64,000 bases of DNA from Plasmodiophora brassicae (taxonomy: Eukaryota > Endomyxa: Phytomyxea > Phytomyxea > Plasmodiophorida): positions 124,001 to 188,000 of the forward strand of contig CP145410.1 in the NCBI GenBank assembly GCA_036867785.1. Direction: 5' to 3'. Under the pieces are notes generated by a model. It did not search any database. It saw nothing but the letters and a program-made list of their open reading frames with translations, and had not been told where the DNA came from. A program made the position numbers and the translations under genes. Of this stretch, positions 22,980 through 33,989 are shown piece after piece (the first letter of the stretch is position 1; every line of letters starts with the position of its first letter).

Positions 22980-23990
22980 CGGAAGGACGACGACGCGAAG
23001 AAGCCCAAGCTGAAGTCAGCCAGCCAGGCGGACCTGGTGAAGTGGTTCAGGCAGCTGAAGGTGTAGACGACCATTTGCTGACGGCGCTGCTCACGGTCGA
23101 CCGCTGGGATGACACGTACACCGTCGACACGGTGCCCGACGACATCCTGGTCGACATCCTGCGCAAGCGGATGGAAACGCGCGCGGTTCGCCGAATGAAT
23201 CGCAACATTCAGGAAGCAGGTGTAAATTGGGTTACAGCGCCCAGTTCACGCGGATCGTCAAAGAACGTGCATGCGAACACATGTTCACCGGCACTGATGG
23301 CGAGAAGCTGAAGGTCAAGCTGCTCCTGCGGGGCATCTGGCCGGTGGAGCTCCGGGTGGCCGTGAACGAGCTGCTGGCAACCTCGATGAAATCGATGAAG
23401 ACCAACGCGAGGGGCTTTCTGCGGCTGCTGGAGGAGAAAGCCACGACGTCCGACGAGGTGCTGCACTACCAGCACCTGGCGAGCGTCCGGCGTGGGGCGG
23501 CGGAAGACTCCGGCAGCCGCAGGAAGCGTTGGCCTTCATCGATTTCATCGAGGTTTCCAGCAGCTCGTTCACGGCCACCCGGAGCTCCACCGGCCAGATG
23601 CCCCGCAGGAGCAGCTTGACCTTCAGCTTCTCGCCATCAGTGCCGGTGAACATGTGTTCGCATGCACGTTCTTTGACGATCCGCGTGAACTGGGCCCTGT
23701 AACCCAATTTACACCTGCTTCCTGAATGTTGCCGCAGATCGCGGAAGTTGTCGGCGAACAGTGCCCCCGTCGTGGTGTGAGCGTTTCCATCCGCTTGCGC
23801 AGGATGTCGAGCAGGATGTCGTCGGGCACCGTGTCGACGGTGTACGTGTCATCCCAGCGGTCGACCGTGAGCAGCGCCGTCAGCAAATGGTCGTCTACAC
23901 CTTCAGCTGCCTGAACCACTTCACCAGGTCCGCCTGGCTGGCTGACTTCAGCTTGGGCTTCTTCGCGTCGTCGTCCTTCCGGACGAGCGT
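22980..23990. repeat. Long near-perfect inverted repeat with coding-like arms
   Basis: The arm 22980-23430 reappears as its reverse complement at about 23508-23990, leaving a central spacer of roughly 80 bases. The arms are near identical apart from one short internal segment. Both carry the same protein-like phrases: DLVKWFRQLK, DDHLLTALLTVDRWDDTY and FTRIVKERACEHMF. The right arm continues outward on the minus strand to about 24401 with the matching upstream sequence, so that side may be the source copy. I do not recognise the protein; origin from a repetitive element is possible. Confidence 0.85.
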
Positions 23991-24579
23991 AGCGAGCCGG
24001 ACCATTGCTTGTGTCCGTCTGCCTCCCGCGCCCTTCTGCCGGTCATCGGCAGCGTCGATACCATCCCGGTTCGTCGTGTCGCTGTCTGTGTCCGAGCTAT
24101 GTTGTCTGTTGTCGATAGAATCGATCACCTGCCTCAGCTGGGCGTCCATGATCTTCACGCTCTCGTTGGCTCTCGTTGTGGCGCTCGTTGCCCAATGAAC
24201 GAGATCCCGTGGTTGGACACGCGACTTCATATCTCTCGCGCGTGCGTGTGCCGCGTCACGCGTCTGCCACGCCGGTGTCCTTCTTGGAACGTGATCTACG
24301 CGCGTCCCTTTGCTGGATTCGCGACTACAGTGTCCGTCAACCTGGCTCTCATCTTCACATCTTCCGATGGGATTACAACCTGTCCTCGCTAGTTTACCCA
24401 TAACCCAGCCTCGTTATTGATCAGGTTGCGTAGCTTATCCTGTGTGAAGAAAGGCCCTGCTTTCGTATCTGCTGAATCGGAGGTTCAACCCCGTTCAGTC
24501 TCCTGCGCACAGCTGTCGAAACCTCTCGCCGCTCGTCAATGACGAACACCCACTGTGCATGTCGTGCCCTCTAACTTCG
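23991..24579. other. Flank of the right repeat arm and intergenic DNA
   Basis: From 23991 to about 24401 a minus-strand open frame (phrases KIMDAQLRQVIDSIDN, HSSDTDSDTTNRDGIDAADD) runs into the right arm of the inverted repeat. No family is recognised. 24402-24579 holds nothing visible and is the 3' side of the protease gene. Confidence 0.4.
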
Positions 24580-26303
24580 TTATTGACTGGATATGGATCG
24601 TTTGACCCGGTGGCATTGTTGCCGGTAGAACGCCTGGAGGCCGACTTCAGCGACGAACAGGGCGGTGACGATCGCGTAGACGGTGATGGCAGCGGCCTGG
24701 TCGAACGTGCACTGCCTGGTGGCCGGGTCCAGCCCCATCACCAGGTAGTTACTGCAGTCGGGGTCCTGGCACGCGTTCAACGGCGCCCAGTACGTCTGCT
24801 GCCCGATGCAGGGCGCTGGCGCCTTGCAATTGTCATTCGCCCCCGTCCCGTTGATGCCCGGCTGGTTGGCCAGGCCCACCCGCTGCGCCGACGACATGTC
24901 GAACGAGGCGAACAGGGCCGTCATGGCCAGCGCGCCGAACGAGATCGGGCGCAGCTGGACCGCCGTCGACGAGAACGCGTCAATGTCCCGAAACATGCAG
25001 ATCCTGTCGTCCTGCTTGTCAGCGCCCCTTGTTCTGCCGCACGGCTCATGCGACCAGGCTACCTTCGTCTGCCCCCGCTTGCCGGCAGAAGCAGGTTCTG
25101 AATCGGCAGGTAGATGGGGTCCCCGCCGTTCGTCACCGTGAACGACAACGACGGCAGGTTCACGACGGTCTCGTTGACGTAACAGGTCTGGTACATCATG
25201 CTGCCGTACTGGCCGTTGACGTGCACCGGCGCATCGCACGACGACGGGATCCACGCCATCATCATGTCGAAGAACTCACCGGGCAGCGACAGACACGACG
25301 CGCCCGTGTCGACGATCGCTGTCGAACGCATGTGAGCACGGGTGGTGCGGCATGGGGTGGCGCGCGTGTGTCCCCCACCGTCCCAGTGCTGCGTGTAATT
25401 GGCGAACATGGACACGCCGCAGACGGACAGCGAGTGGATCGTGAAATGGTGGAAGAACGGCCTGCTGTATGGGATCCGGTCGCTCCATTGCACGGGGGGC
25501 GCACGAGCACCTGCGACCACGTGGTGAGGCGCTCTGGACAAGACTGTGCGCGACCAGGGGCCGGTACCGGGCACGTCGCCGATGAGAAGCTGAGGCGCAG
25601 GCCCCCCGAGGTCGATGGAGACGAGCGGCCGATAGGACATGCCGGTGAATCCGGCCAGGCGCTCGAACGGCGTGCAGGACGCGTTGGCGCGCCCGGGGCA
25701 GGACAAGGTCGCGATGGATTCGTAGGCGAGCCCCAGCAGGCCCTGCGCGCGATGCAGCGCCTGCAGAGGCGCGCCGGGAATCGGATCGCTGATGACGAGC
25801 CGGTTGATCAGGGAGAAGGTCACGCGCACGGGATGCCCGCCGGGTATCATTGATGCGACGTCGCTGGCGACTGTCGACCCACTGCTGGACACGGTTTCGC
25901 CGTCGACCAGCAATGCCAGGCCGCCATCGAGCCCAGGTAGGGCGGCTGTCACGCGATGCAATCAGACGACGCGTTCGGCCCGCATGCTGCCCGTACTGAT
26001 CGACGACGACGCTGCCGGGTTGAAGCACGGCGTCGACGGGCCACAGAGCGTCGCCTCCTCGAAGACACTCTGCCAGGAACGGTTTCAGAGGCACAGCGCT
26101 CGAGGCGGCGGTCGCGTTTCGCATCGTACGAATTCGGAGCTGCCCGTGTCGACGATGACGTTCAGGGTCTGGTTCGGCGTGCCAAGTTCCAGGGCCATGA
26201 GGAAGTGCAGGCCGTCTTCGGAGCGCGTCAACGGGATCGTCACCAGCGCGGTCGACACCGCCTGCGTGAACGCGACCCAGAGGACCGTGCCGCTCCAATG
26301 CAT
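24580..26303 (-). CDS. Membrane-anchored pepsin-like aspartic protease
   Basis: The ATG at 26303 starts a signal peptide (MHWSGTVLWVAFTQAVSTA). The first catalytic motif is DTGSSE at the end of exon 1; the next exon resumes near 26130 with SVFEEATLCGPSTPC. The second catalytic motif STAIVDTGASCLSLP lies near 25310. The C-terminal exon (24580 to about 25013) has the closing pepsin strand (ISFGALAMTALFASFDM, then RVGLAN), a Cys-rich segment and one hydrophobic helix (ITVYAIVTALFVAEVG) with a short basic tail. This predicts a type I membrane protease, comparable with BACE or GPI/TM-anchored plant enzymes. Exon joins around 25960 and 25020-25070 are not certain; a GC-AG intron may be used at the second. 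Confidence 0.85.
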
Positions 26304-26732
26304 GTCCGAGGTCTACGCGGCGCCGGCAGCAATTCCAGACTCTTGGCACGCCGACACTTGCATTGTGACCGGCTGGCAGTGGCACCCGACTACCTACCTA
26401 CAGCACCGATTATGCGAAACGACGACGCTGCTGCTGCCGCATTCAGCCGGTAGCGCTGACTGTCCTGTTCCGTCCACGATCAACCAGGTTGTATCGCCGC
26501 GCGACGCCCGGAACTAGGTCACGTGTTCAGGCAGCGGTTGTATTGGCGGCGGGACGTCCTTGGGCCGGTACAAACGCAAAGCCAACCCCACGAGACGTCG
26601 TGCACGAGACATGGCGCACTGGTCGGCGACGCGGGCAGGTGTCGCCTGTCGTTCCCCGCAGGGCATGAAGGCACGGCGCGTCCGCGACTGCGCCGTCGTC
26701 GGCAGCTGCGACGTGCGACGGACTGCGGGTCG
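26304..26732. promoter_or_regulatory. Divergent intergenic region, protease and PAXBP1
   Basis: Both neighbours are transcribed away from this stretch, so it should contain both promoters. No independent gene is seen. Confidence 0.45.
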
Positions 26733-28762
26733 ATGTCGTTCCGGGCGCGGAAGGCGCGCGCGTCCGTGTCGCGTCAGGCGCTGGCCGACAACGGCGACGA
26801 CGACGGTGATGGCGACGCCGTTGTTGTTCGGCGTCGTGCGCGCATCGCCAAGGTGGGTGTGCGCGCGCCGGGATTCACAGGGTGTGGGCGCCCCGCCTGA
26901 CATTCGCGTGCAGGTGCCGAGACCACGTGCGGCGATCCCCGAGCAATCCATGTCGGCTGCGTACGCGGCGGAAACTGCCGGATTGTATGCGACGATCGAC
27001 GAGATGAGGGCGCAGCAGGCACCGCCGCCGCCGCCGCCCGCAATGGACGCGGGCTCGTTAAGGGGCGCCATCCCGAGCCAACAGGCGATCGCCGCCGCGA
27101 AGTCCCAACGACAACAGGCACGGGCCAAACCGGCTTCGTATATACCGCTGGAGAAATCGGGGCGGATCGACGTTGCCGGCGGCGTGTATGGCGTCGCTCC
27201 TGAGGACGGCCGCGGTCGGCTCGCTGTTGACGAAGATGACGACGATATGGCCGATGTCGTGATGGACGATCGAGGCGGCAAGGTTCCGCTGTCGGCGTCG
27301 ACGCGGACGCGGACGGAGGAGATGGAGCTGGAGGATGATTTTGACCTTGAGCAACTGAGGATTGGGCGAAGCGCCGGGAAACTGGTCGACACGACGGTCG
27401 ATAGCGACGATCTCGCACCGGCTTCCAAACAGCCCTTGCCGGTAAGGCATTGCTATCACGACAGCCTGGATCTGGACCTGACTCTCGCAATTCGTTCCAA
27501 GGTGTGGTCGGAACCTGAGATTCACACTGCGATTGCGTCGAAGCTTGCTGTGCTTCGATCGGAACAGCAGGCCAACGGTGCCGAATTATCTCATCTCGCC
27601 AATGCGATCGTCACGTCCCAGAGGGATCGCGAGCAACTCGACGATCAACGCCAGGCGGCCGAACAGAAGGTACAGTCGTCCATCGCGTACTGGCCTCCGT
27701 GCTGACCGGCGACCACAGTACCGACATATGCAGGGCATGGCGTCTGAGCTCGGCGCTCTGCTTGACTGTGTCGCGTCCAAGCAGAAACACATTGACGAGT
27801 TGTACTCCGAGTTTCAGGAGATTCGCTTGGACCGCGCTGCCCACATGTCGGATGTCACGCTGACGCACTGGAGAGACCTGGATGACGGTGTGGCGATCAC
27901 CTCACGTCCGCCGGTATCCGATGACGTCGACGAGTTCGGACGGCCTCGCTCGTCGAAAGACGCTGTCCTTGCTGAGCGACGGCAACGCTCTCGAGCGCGA
28001 CGCAGCGAACTCGCTTCCAAGCACGACCTGTATTGCGAAGGGTGGACGTCGTATGGCGATACCGACGTCGAAGTCGAATGTGTCCAGGCCCTCGATGACC
28101 TCAGGGCGTCTGCGCGCACCGTGTTCGAAGACGTTGTCGACAAGTTTGCATCCATCGACGGTGCCCTGAACGTGTTCTCCAGGTTCCGCGCTGAGTTCCC
28201 ATCTGAATACGCGAACGTTTACGCGGATCTCAGTCTGCCCACGCTGCTGGCTCCTTACCTTCGCCTGGCGCTGATCGGTGCTGAACCTCGAGCGCCATCC
28301 GGGATGTCTTCTGTCATTGAGATCGCCCGGAAGATTCGCGCGTACAACGCCGATGTTGAAGTGGCTCTGGCCAAATCGGTCGTTGCGCCCTTTGTCGGGC
28401 AGTGCCTTGAGCACGACTTCCTACCGTTTTCCTTGAAAGATGCACAACGGTGTCGCGACTTTGCGGCTGATGTCGCGTCGTGCTGGCCCACGATGGACCT
28501 GGCGATGTCATTGCGTAGCACCCTCCTGAACGCGTCCACCAGTCTGTCAAGAGCAAACAAATCCAGCCAACGTGCTTGGGGCCGCGCCCTAAAACTTCTC
28601 GCGTTCATGATCGAAGTACGGCCGGTCCTCGGCAAGCAGTCCGAATTCCTTATCACGGCGCATGTCAACCAGCATCTAAAGCCCGTTGTTGAAGGCGGCC
28701 AACCTGACAACCCCTCTGTCGAACGAAGAAGACGGCAGCTTCAGCAGCTTCTGGATAAATAA
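26733..28762 (+). CDS. PAXBP1: PAXBP1/GCFC-family splicing protein
   Basis: Three exons (26733..26852, 26914..27669, 27719..28762) join in frame to 639 residues. The start MSFRARKARA and an acidic/basic first exon suit the GCFC family. Exon 2 contains AAYAAETAGLYATIDEMR, a proline run, an acidic patch (DEDDDDMADVVMDD) and a coiled coil (QRDREQLDDQRQAAEQK). Exon 3 has the GCFC core: KASFEDVVDKF-like FEDVVDKFASIDGALNVFSR, then FPSEYANVYADLSLPTLLAP and YLRLALI. PAXBP1 (GCFC1; plant ILP1) works with the intron-lariat spliceosome and transcription. The match is by order and phrase, not a computed alignment. Confidence 0.85.
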
Positions 28763-29238
28763 CTTGTCGTATTCATATTATTCCTCCACCGTTTAGAAGG
28801 GCTCCAGCCATCGGTACGAACTTCGCTGGCTTTCCGCCGCTTAACCGTGCGCGGCGTTGTTAAAATGCATCTCGGGCTCCCGTATCGGCGTGCGGGTGGA
28901 CATCAACGGGCTCCTCCTGGGTATACCGTATACGGCAAAAACTGGCATTCACCGGAGCGACATCATTCTGGCCGCACGCATTTCCACTTAGGGGAGCTGC
29001 AGACGGACAGAGGACGGCTCCGGCATAAGTCAATCGGTCTGGTTGTGGGAGGTTGGCGGCGTTGTGGGAGGCGCGGGCGCGGCTGATGGTGAAAGGAAAG
29101 GCGGCAACAAGGACGAGGCGGGGTGCGGGCGGGGGTTCCGACGGATCGCGACGGTTCGGTGACGATCTGACGAACTCGATCGCGGCGGCCCGTCGAACAA
29201 GTGGGGGAGACAGCCTGAATATATTGCGACTGTGAGCC
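28763..29238. other. Intergenic region
   Basis: Short open frames on both strands only. I see no supported gene; the 3' end of PAXBP1 and the promoter of the next small gene should lie here. Confidence 0.45.
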
Positions 29239-29781
29239 ATGGCGTCTGACGAGTGTTTAGGACCGCGGCAGGCGAAGACTCTGACCAAACTGCTGGCTGA
29301 GAAAGCAGGGAGCTCGGAGGACAGAGGTACATCGCTGATCGCATTGCCCTGATGGCAACAGCAATTTCTCACGCGCGTCGCCAGGCAATGATACGGACGG
29401 TTACGATTCCGACAAGACTCCAAATCGAGCCGTGGCCAATGCGAAAACTTCGACCAAGAAGGGGAAACGTAAGACGAATGCTATTCCATACGTAGCGATA
29501 TGGCAGACCCCACGACCCATGCAGGTACACATCGACGGCAGTCACGCTTGCCGCTTGTGAAAGAGAAGTCCAGCGAATCCGGCGACGATAAGAGCAGCAA
29601 CGAAGGCGATATCCGGCCGGAATTGCCATACAAGCGGATCCGAACGTATTCCAAACTGCCTGACAAGCAGTGGGCGTTCGTTCAGCGCCCGCAGGAGACC
29701 TTTCCGTACGGCCCACTCAACATCGACGATTGGCTTCAGAAGGAACGCCAGCAGACCCGGGGCAAACTTGTCCCCAGCTGA
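29239..29781 (+). CDS. Small charged protein of unknown function, probably spliced
   Basis: An ATG at 29239 opens MASDECLGPRQAKTLTKLLA. Downstream frames carry DSDKTPNRAVANAKTSTKKG and, to a stop at 29781, DIRPELPYKRIRTYSKLPDK followed by WAFVQRPQETFPYGP. The pieces are charged, Ser/Lys-rich and compatible with short introns near 29325-29390 and 29535-29560. Exact splice sites are uncertain. No family is recognised; the composition suggests a nuclear protein. Confidence 0.4.
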
Positions 29782-29929
29782 CGCTCCGACGGTATCACCC
29801 GGCAACGAATATAACCTATGCCCCGTTCGCGAGTGGCATGGTGCGCGTTTGCAATGTTTACCAATATGCGGGATGATGACGATCTGTCAGAACTGATGTG
29901 GTTTTGCAGATACCTTAAACGACGCGCGG

Positions 29930-30560
29930 GCATTCGGCGAGCGGATAACGAAGTAGACTGCACCATCCATGGAGCATAGTCAGACACGTGTCCAGAGGCG
30001 AGGCTCTCCCATATATATACCTCCAACAAGAGAAAAGAAGAACGTCCAGAAGACGTGCATATGAATGGAGAGCAGGTGGCGGTTTCGCATGACGACCATC
30101 GAACACACGCATGCGGTCAGGCCGGTCAGCAGGCTTTGCCGCTTGGTCAGGATCGGCTCGGCCAGCAGCTGCATGCAGAGGGCCATGCCCGCCAGCCTGC
30201 GGAACCGGTATCAGAACAGACCCGCATGGCTCTAGAGCGTGTTTCACCCGTAGAGACGCCCAAAGAAAACGACAGTCGAATGAACGCTCTCGTCCGAGTT
30301 CAGGAATAGGACCCTGGCGACCGACAATGGAGCCACGAACAGGTAGATGCAGTTCAGCAGCAAGAACCACCCGTAGGCCTGCCACAGAACACGTCAACTG
30401 TGTGCTGTATACAACATCGATGGTTCGCTGTCGATACCTTTGTGAAGAGCGGGTTCGGCCCGCCGTACCGAACCAGCTTGTCGCGGTTCGTCGTCATTCG
30501 CGTCGGCAGCGCCTGGCGCGCCGCCTGGCCGGCGCCGACGGATGCCACCATCAGGACAGG
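29930..30560 (-). CDS. Multi-pass membrane protein, family unknown (partial model)
   Basis: Minus-strand exons read NRDKLVRYGGPNPLFTK, then WFLLLNCIYLFVAPLSVARV, then LAGMALCMQLLAEPILTKRQ with SLLTGLTACVCSMVV and HVFWTFFFSLVGG, and finally YFVIRSPNARASFKV. Short GT-AG introns separate them. At least four hydrophobic segments are present, so an integral membrane protein is likely. Similarity to the flippase RFT1 was considered but does not hold. The 5' exon could not be found with confidence; the gene may extend to about 30750. Confidence 0.5.
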
Positions 30561-31170
30561 TTGATGATGCCGGAGCGCGCCCGGTATCGGCCAAGCACAG
30601 CGTCCGTAACAAGGCCGCGCTCTGCCCCAAAAAGTTCGCGATCAACCGACGGCGGCCCGCCTCACTGGTGAATCAGCACGCGCCCGAACGTGCGCGCTGC
30701 CTTCGTGGAACTGCCCGCAACCGCGGCAGGCCTGCAAACGCCTAGGGTGTCGGCGAGAGCGCGCCTAGCCTGGGCCTGGATTCTGGAATCGCCGATGGGA
30801 CGTACGGCGGCCGAACGGCTCCCCAGCGTGCGCAGAGCCGCACGTCACACAGCCGTGCGAGGTCCCTGCTGAGTGTGCACGATGCAGATTATAGTTCTAC
30901 CGCCCGTGCAGGCTGCGCATAAACGGAAGCGACCTGTGCGTCGTCCAACTTCTTCTCCGACTGCCACTGTAAATCCATCGACATTTTCCACCCAGTCGCC
31001 TCGATGTAGAACGAACGTTGGTGTTAGATCGACGAGGAGTCTGTTACTAACGTGAGACAGCATGGCATGTTTAGCGCCCCCCGGCCGTGGTCCAGGTTTG
31101 CGACGTCGCCCCGTTTCGCCGTCGCGGCGTTGCGCAAACGCCGCGCAGTCGGATTCAGGGCGGGACCAGC

Positions 31171-32529
31171 ATGCCAGGGTCGCGCGACAGCAGTGTCAGC
31201 AGCAGTGCGGCATCGTCCGAGGAGGCGGCCCCTCGCGAGGTACGTGTGTGTTGCACCCCCGTCGCCGTCCGCCGGTGCTCTGACCCGGCCCGTAGGTCGA
31301 TGAGACGCTGAACAACCAGGACGTGGTCACCAAGTACCGCGCCTGTGGCGACATTGCCAACCGCGTCCTCGGCAAGCTGGTGTCGCTGGTCAAGCCGGGC
31401 ACGAAGATCGTCCAGCTGTGCCAGGTCGGCGATGCGCTGATCGCCAAGGAGCTCCAGCCGATCTACAACAAGAAGCCCAAGGTCGACAAGGGCGTCGCGT
31501 TCCCGACCTGCGTTTCCGTCAACAACGTTGTCGGGCACTTCTCGCCGCTCACTGGCGACGCCACCGAGATTGCGGTCGGTGACGTCGTCAAGATCGACCT
31601 GGGCGTTCAGATCGACGGGTACTGCGCCGTTGTCGCCCACACGGTCGTCTGCAACCCAGAAGGTGGGGTTATCACTGGCCCCGTCGCCGATGTCATCGTT
31701 GCCGCCTACACGGCCGCCGAGCTGGTCGCGCGCATGCTCGTTCCTGGCAACAAGAACAGCCAGTGCACGGAGATCATCGAGAAGGTCGCCAAGGACTTCC
31801 ACGTCAACCCGATCCAGGCTGTCACGAGCCACAACCTCTCCCGGAACGTCATTGCTGGCAAGAAGGTTCGCTGTGTCGTACATTGTCTCCGTTGCGGATT
31901 CGGATGCTGAGCTGGCCTTGCAGGAGATCCTGTCGCGATCGAACACGGGCCACAAAGTCGAGCCGATGACTGTCGAGCCGCTGGATGTCTGGGCGATCGA
32001 TATCCAGATGAGCACCGGAGACGGCAAGCCGAAAGAGGTTCGCATGATGACGCCACCTGCTGTGCTCAGGCTGAGACGTTCCGTTTGATAGCTGGACAAA
32101 GCCACGACTGTCTTCAGGCGTATGCCCGATGTGAGCTACCGGCTCAAGATGCAGGCGTCGCGTTTCGTCGCGAGCGAAATCAAGTCCAAGTTCGGGGCGT
32201 TCCCGTTCACGCTGCGCAGCATCGAGGACAAGCGCGCCAAGCTCGGCATCGCCGAGTGCAAGACGCACGGCCTGGTGGAAGCGTTCCCCGTCCTGGAAGA
32301 GAAAGCCGACGCCAAGGTCGCCCACTTCAAGTTCACCGCCATGATCATGCCGTCCGGGGTGATCAAGGTCACCGGCCTGCCCATCGACCTGGCCGCCGTC
32401 AAATCGGAACACGCGCTGTCCGACGAATCGCTGAAGACCCTCCTGGAGCAGCCACTGCGAAAGAAGAAGGCCAAGAAATCGTCGACGCCGTCCGCCGCCG
32501 GCGCTGCCCCCATGGAGGCGGACGCGTAA
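31171..32529 (+). CDS. PA2G4: PA2G4/EBP1 (proliferation-associated, methionine-aminopeptidase fold)
   Basis: Four exons (31171..31239, 31296..31865, 31924..32037, 32092..32529) join in frame to 396 residues, close to human PA2G4 at 394. After a Ser-rich start the protein has the pita-bread fold: DVVTKYRACGDIANRVL, GVAFPTCVSVNNVVGHFSPL, KIDLGVQIDGYCAVVAHTVV, PIQAVTSHNLSRNVI and SRFVASEIKSKFGAFPFTLR. It ends in a Lys-rich tail (RKKKAKKSS), as in EBP1. Family members bind ribosomes and RNA and have lost peptidase activity. The tail is likely a nucleolar/RNA-binding signal. LDAH follows 227 bases later on the same strand. Confidence 0.95.
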
Positions 32530-32756
32530 TCCGACGATGATCATCGTTCCGCAAATACATTCCGCAAATGTGTCATGTGACGCGTGTGCTGCGTCGCGCG
32601 GGCCGCACTCGGCACTGTCGTCGGCGCCGCGATCATTTTATTTCCGCGCGGACCCAACTTCGCGGCAGTTCGGCACCGCAGTGCGTCTACAAACTTCGCG
32701 GCAGCCAGCACTGCCGTCGCGTCACGGTCACGGGCAGAGGCCATTTTGCAATTGGG

Positions 32757-33886
32757 ATGGTGCGGGCATGTCAGGTGGCGTTACGCCTGCGCGGTCGGCC
32801 CGTCGTCAGCGACGTCCTGGTGCGGGATGGCGACCCGCGCCGGTCGGCGCATACGATCGTCATGTTCCCGGGTGAGTCGCCAGATCGCTGCGATCATATT
32901 GCCGCGCTCGTGTCGACGCTATTGGTGTGCTGCAGGCAACCCATCCGTCCTGCCGTATTACATGAGGTTCATGCAGCTGATCGTGAACGGCATCCCCGAT
33001 TACGTGCCAATGCACACAGGTGAGCGGGCCTGTCAAAGGACGCTCCATCGGCGTTGACGGGTCTGGCTCAGTGGGTCATGCGGGGTTCAGCAATGTCGAC
33101 CATAATCGCGGCGAGCTGTTCGATCTGGACGACCAGATCGATTTGAAGATTGCGTATTTGGATGCCCTCCTGGAGAAGTCGCCGGCATCGCGTTTCATCC
33201 TGATGGGGCATTCCGTCGGCTCGTACATGGTTCAGCAACGCGTACGATGCAATGTCACATTGCTCAGTATCACGACCATGTAGGCCATGGAGGTGCTGTC
33301 TCGAAGACCCGATTTGCCTGTCGATGGCAACGTGTTCTTGTTTCCGGCGTTATCGCAGCTGGAAGTGGCATGGCCGATCCGCATACTGCAGGTTCCTGTC
33401 GCGCGCGAAGGAATCGGCTTCCTCGTGAACGTGTTGCCCAAAACGGTTAAGTCCCTGGTTATCGGTATGATCCCATCGGTTCGCGACGAAGCCATCATGC
33501 TCGGTGAGCACTTGAACGCGCATACAGGTCGGGTTTCGTGCTCGCGTTGAACGCTCCGCCTCTGATTGCTCGTGACAGTACGAAACGGACTGGCGCTTAC
33601 TCGTGACGAGCTTGCCAAGATCCGCCAGCTGCCCGAATCTAGGTTGGCGACCCTGAAGCGCCATGCGTCCAAATCGTTGTACATCTTTACGCCGTTCGAT
33701 GAATACGTGCCCATGCATCTGGTGGACGACCTGCGAGCAGCGGTCCCCGACGCTAAGCACCATGTCTTCTCGCACAGCGATGGCGTTCGCCACGCTTTTG
33801 TCCTCAGCGACAGCGACGTTGTCGCTCAGCACGCGTTGATGCATTTGTCCGAGTTCTTCCCTGAGCGCGCCCCCGCCGATGCATAA
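32757..33886 (+). CDS. LDAH: Lipid-droplet-associated hydrolase (LDAH-like alpha/beta hydrolase)
   Basis: Five exons (32757..32871, 32936..33019, 33072..33241, 33284..33527, 33579..33886) give about 306 residues, near human LDAH at 325. Ordered motifs: VMFPGNPSVLPYYMRFM (oxyanion-loop strand), VGHAGFSNVD, LDDQIDLKIAYLDALLEKSP, the nucleophile elbow FILMGHSVGSYM with Ser in GHSVG, and a C-terminal TPFDEYVPMHLVDDL (acid) with RHAFVLSDS (His). All three triad positions are therefore present. LDAH proteins sit on lipid droplets and affect sterol-ester or neutral-lipid turnover. Position next to the lipoxygenase gene suggests, without proof, a link to lipid metabolism. Confidence 0.9.
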
Positions 33887-33989
33887 ATGCTTCTTGACCC
33901 ATGTCGGTCCAGGCCAGATCTTTCTATGACAGGTCTAATTCCGTGGATTGGGGTAGGTACTCGATCGTACCCTTGACGCGGCGCAGACG

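Noticed and set aside
22980-24401. Assigning the inverted-repeat protein to a known transposon family
   Set aside because: No catalytic or nucleic-acid-binding motif was recognised, so the family is left open.
25276-26385. Long minus-strand open frame of 369 codons (Arg/Pro-rich)
   Set aside because: It overlaps the aspartic protease in another frame and has the composition of a GC-rich shadow frame.
29930-30560. Naming the membrane protein RFT1
   Set aside because: Only a short LAEP phrase agrees; the order of helices and flanking motifs do not.
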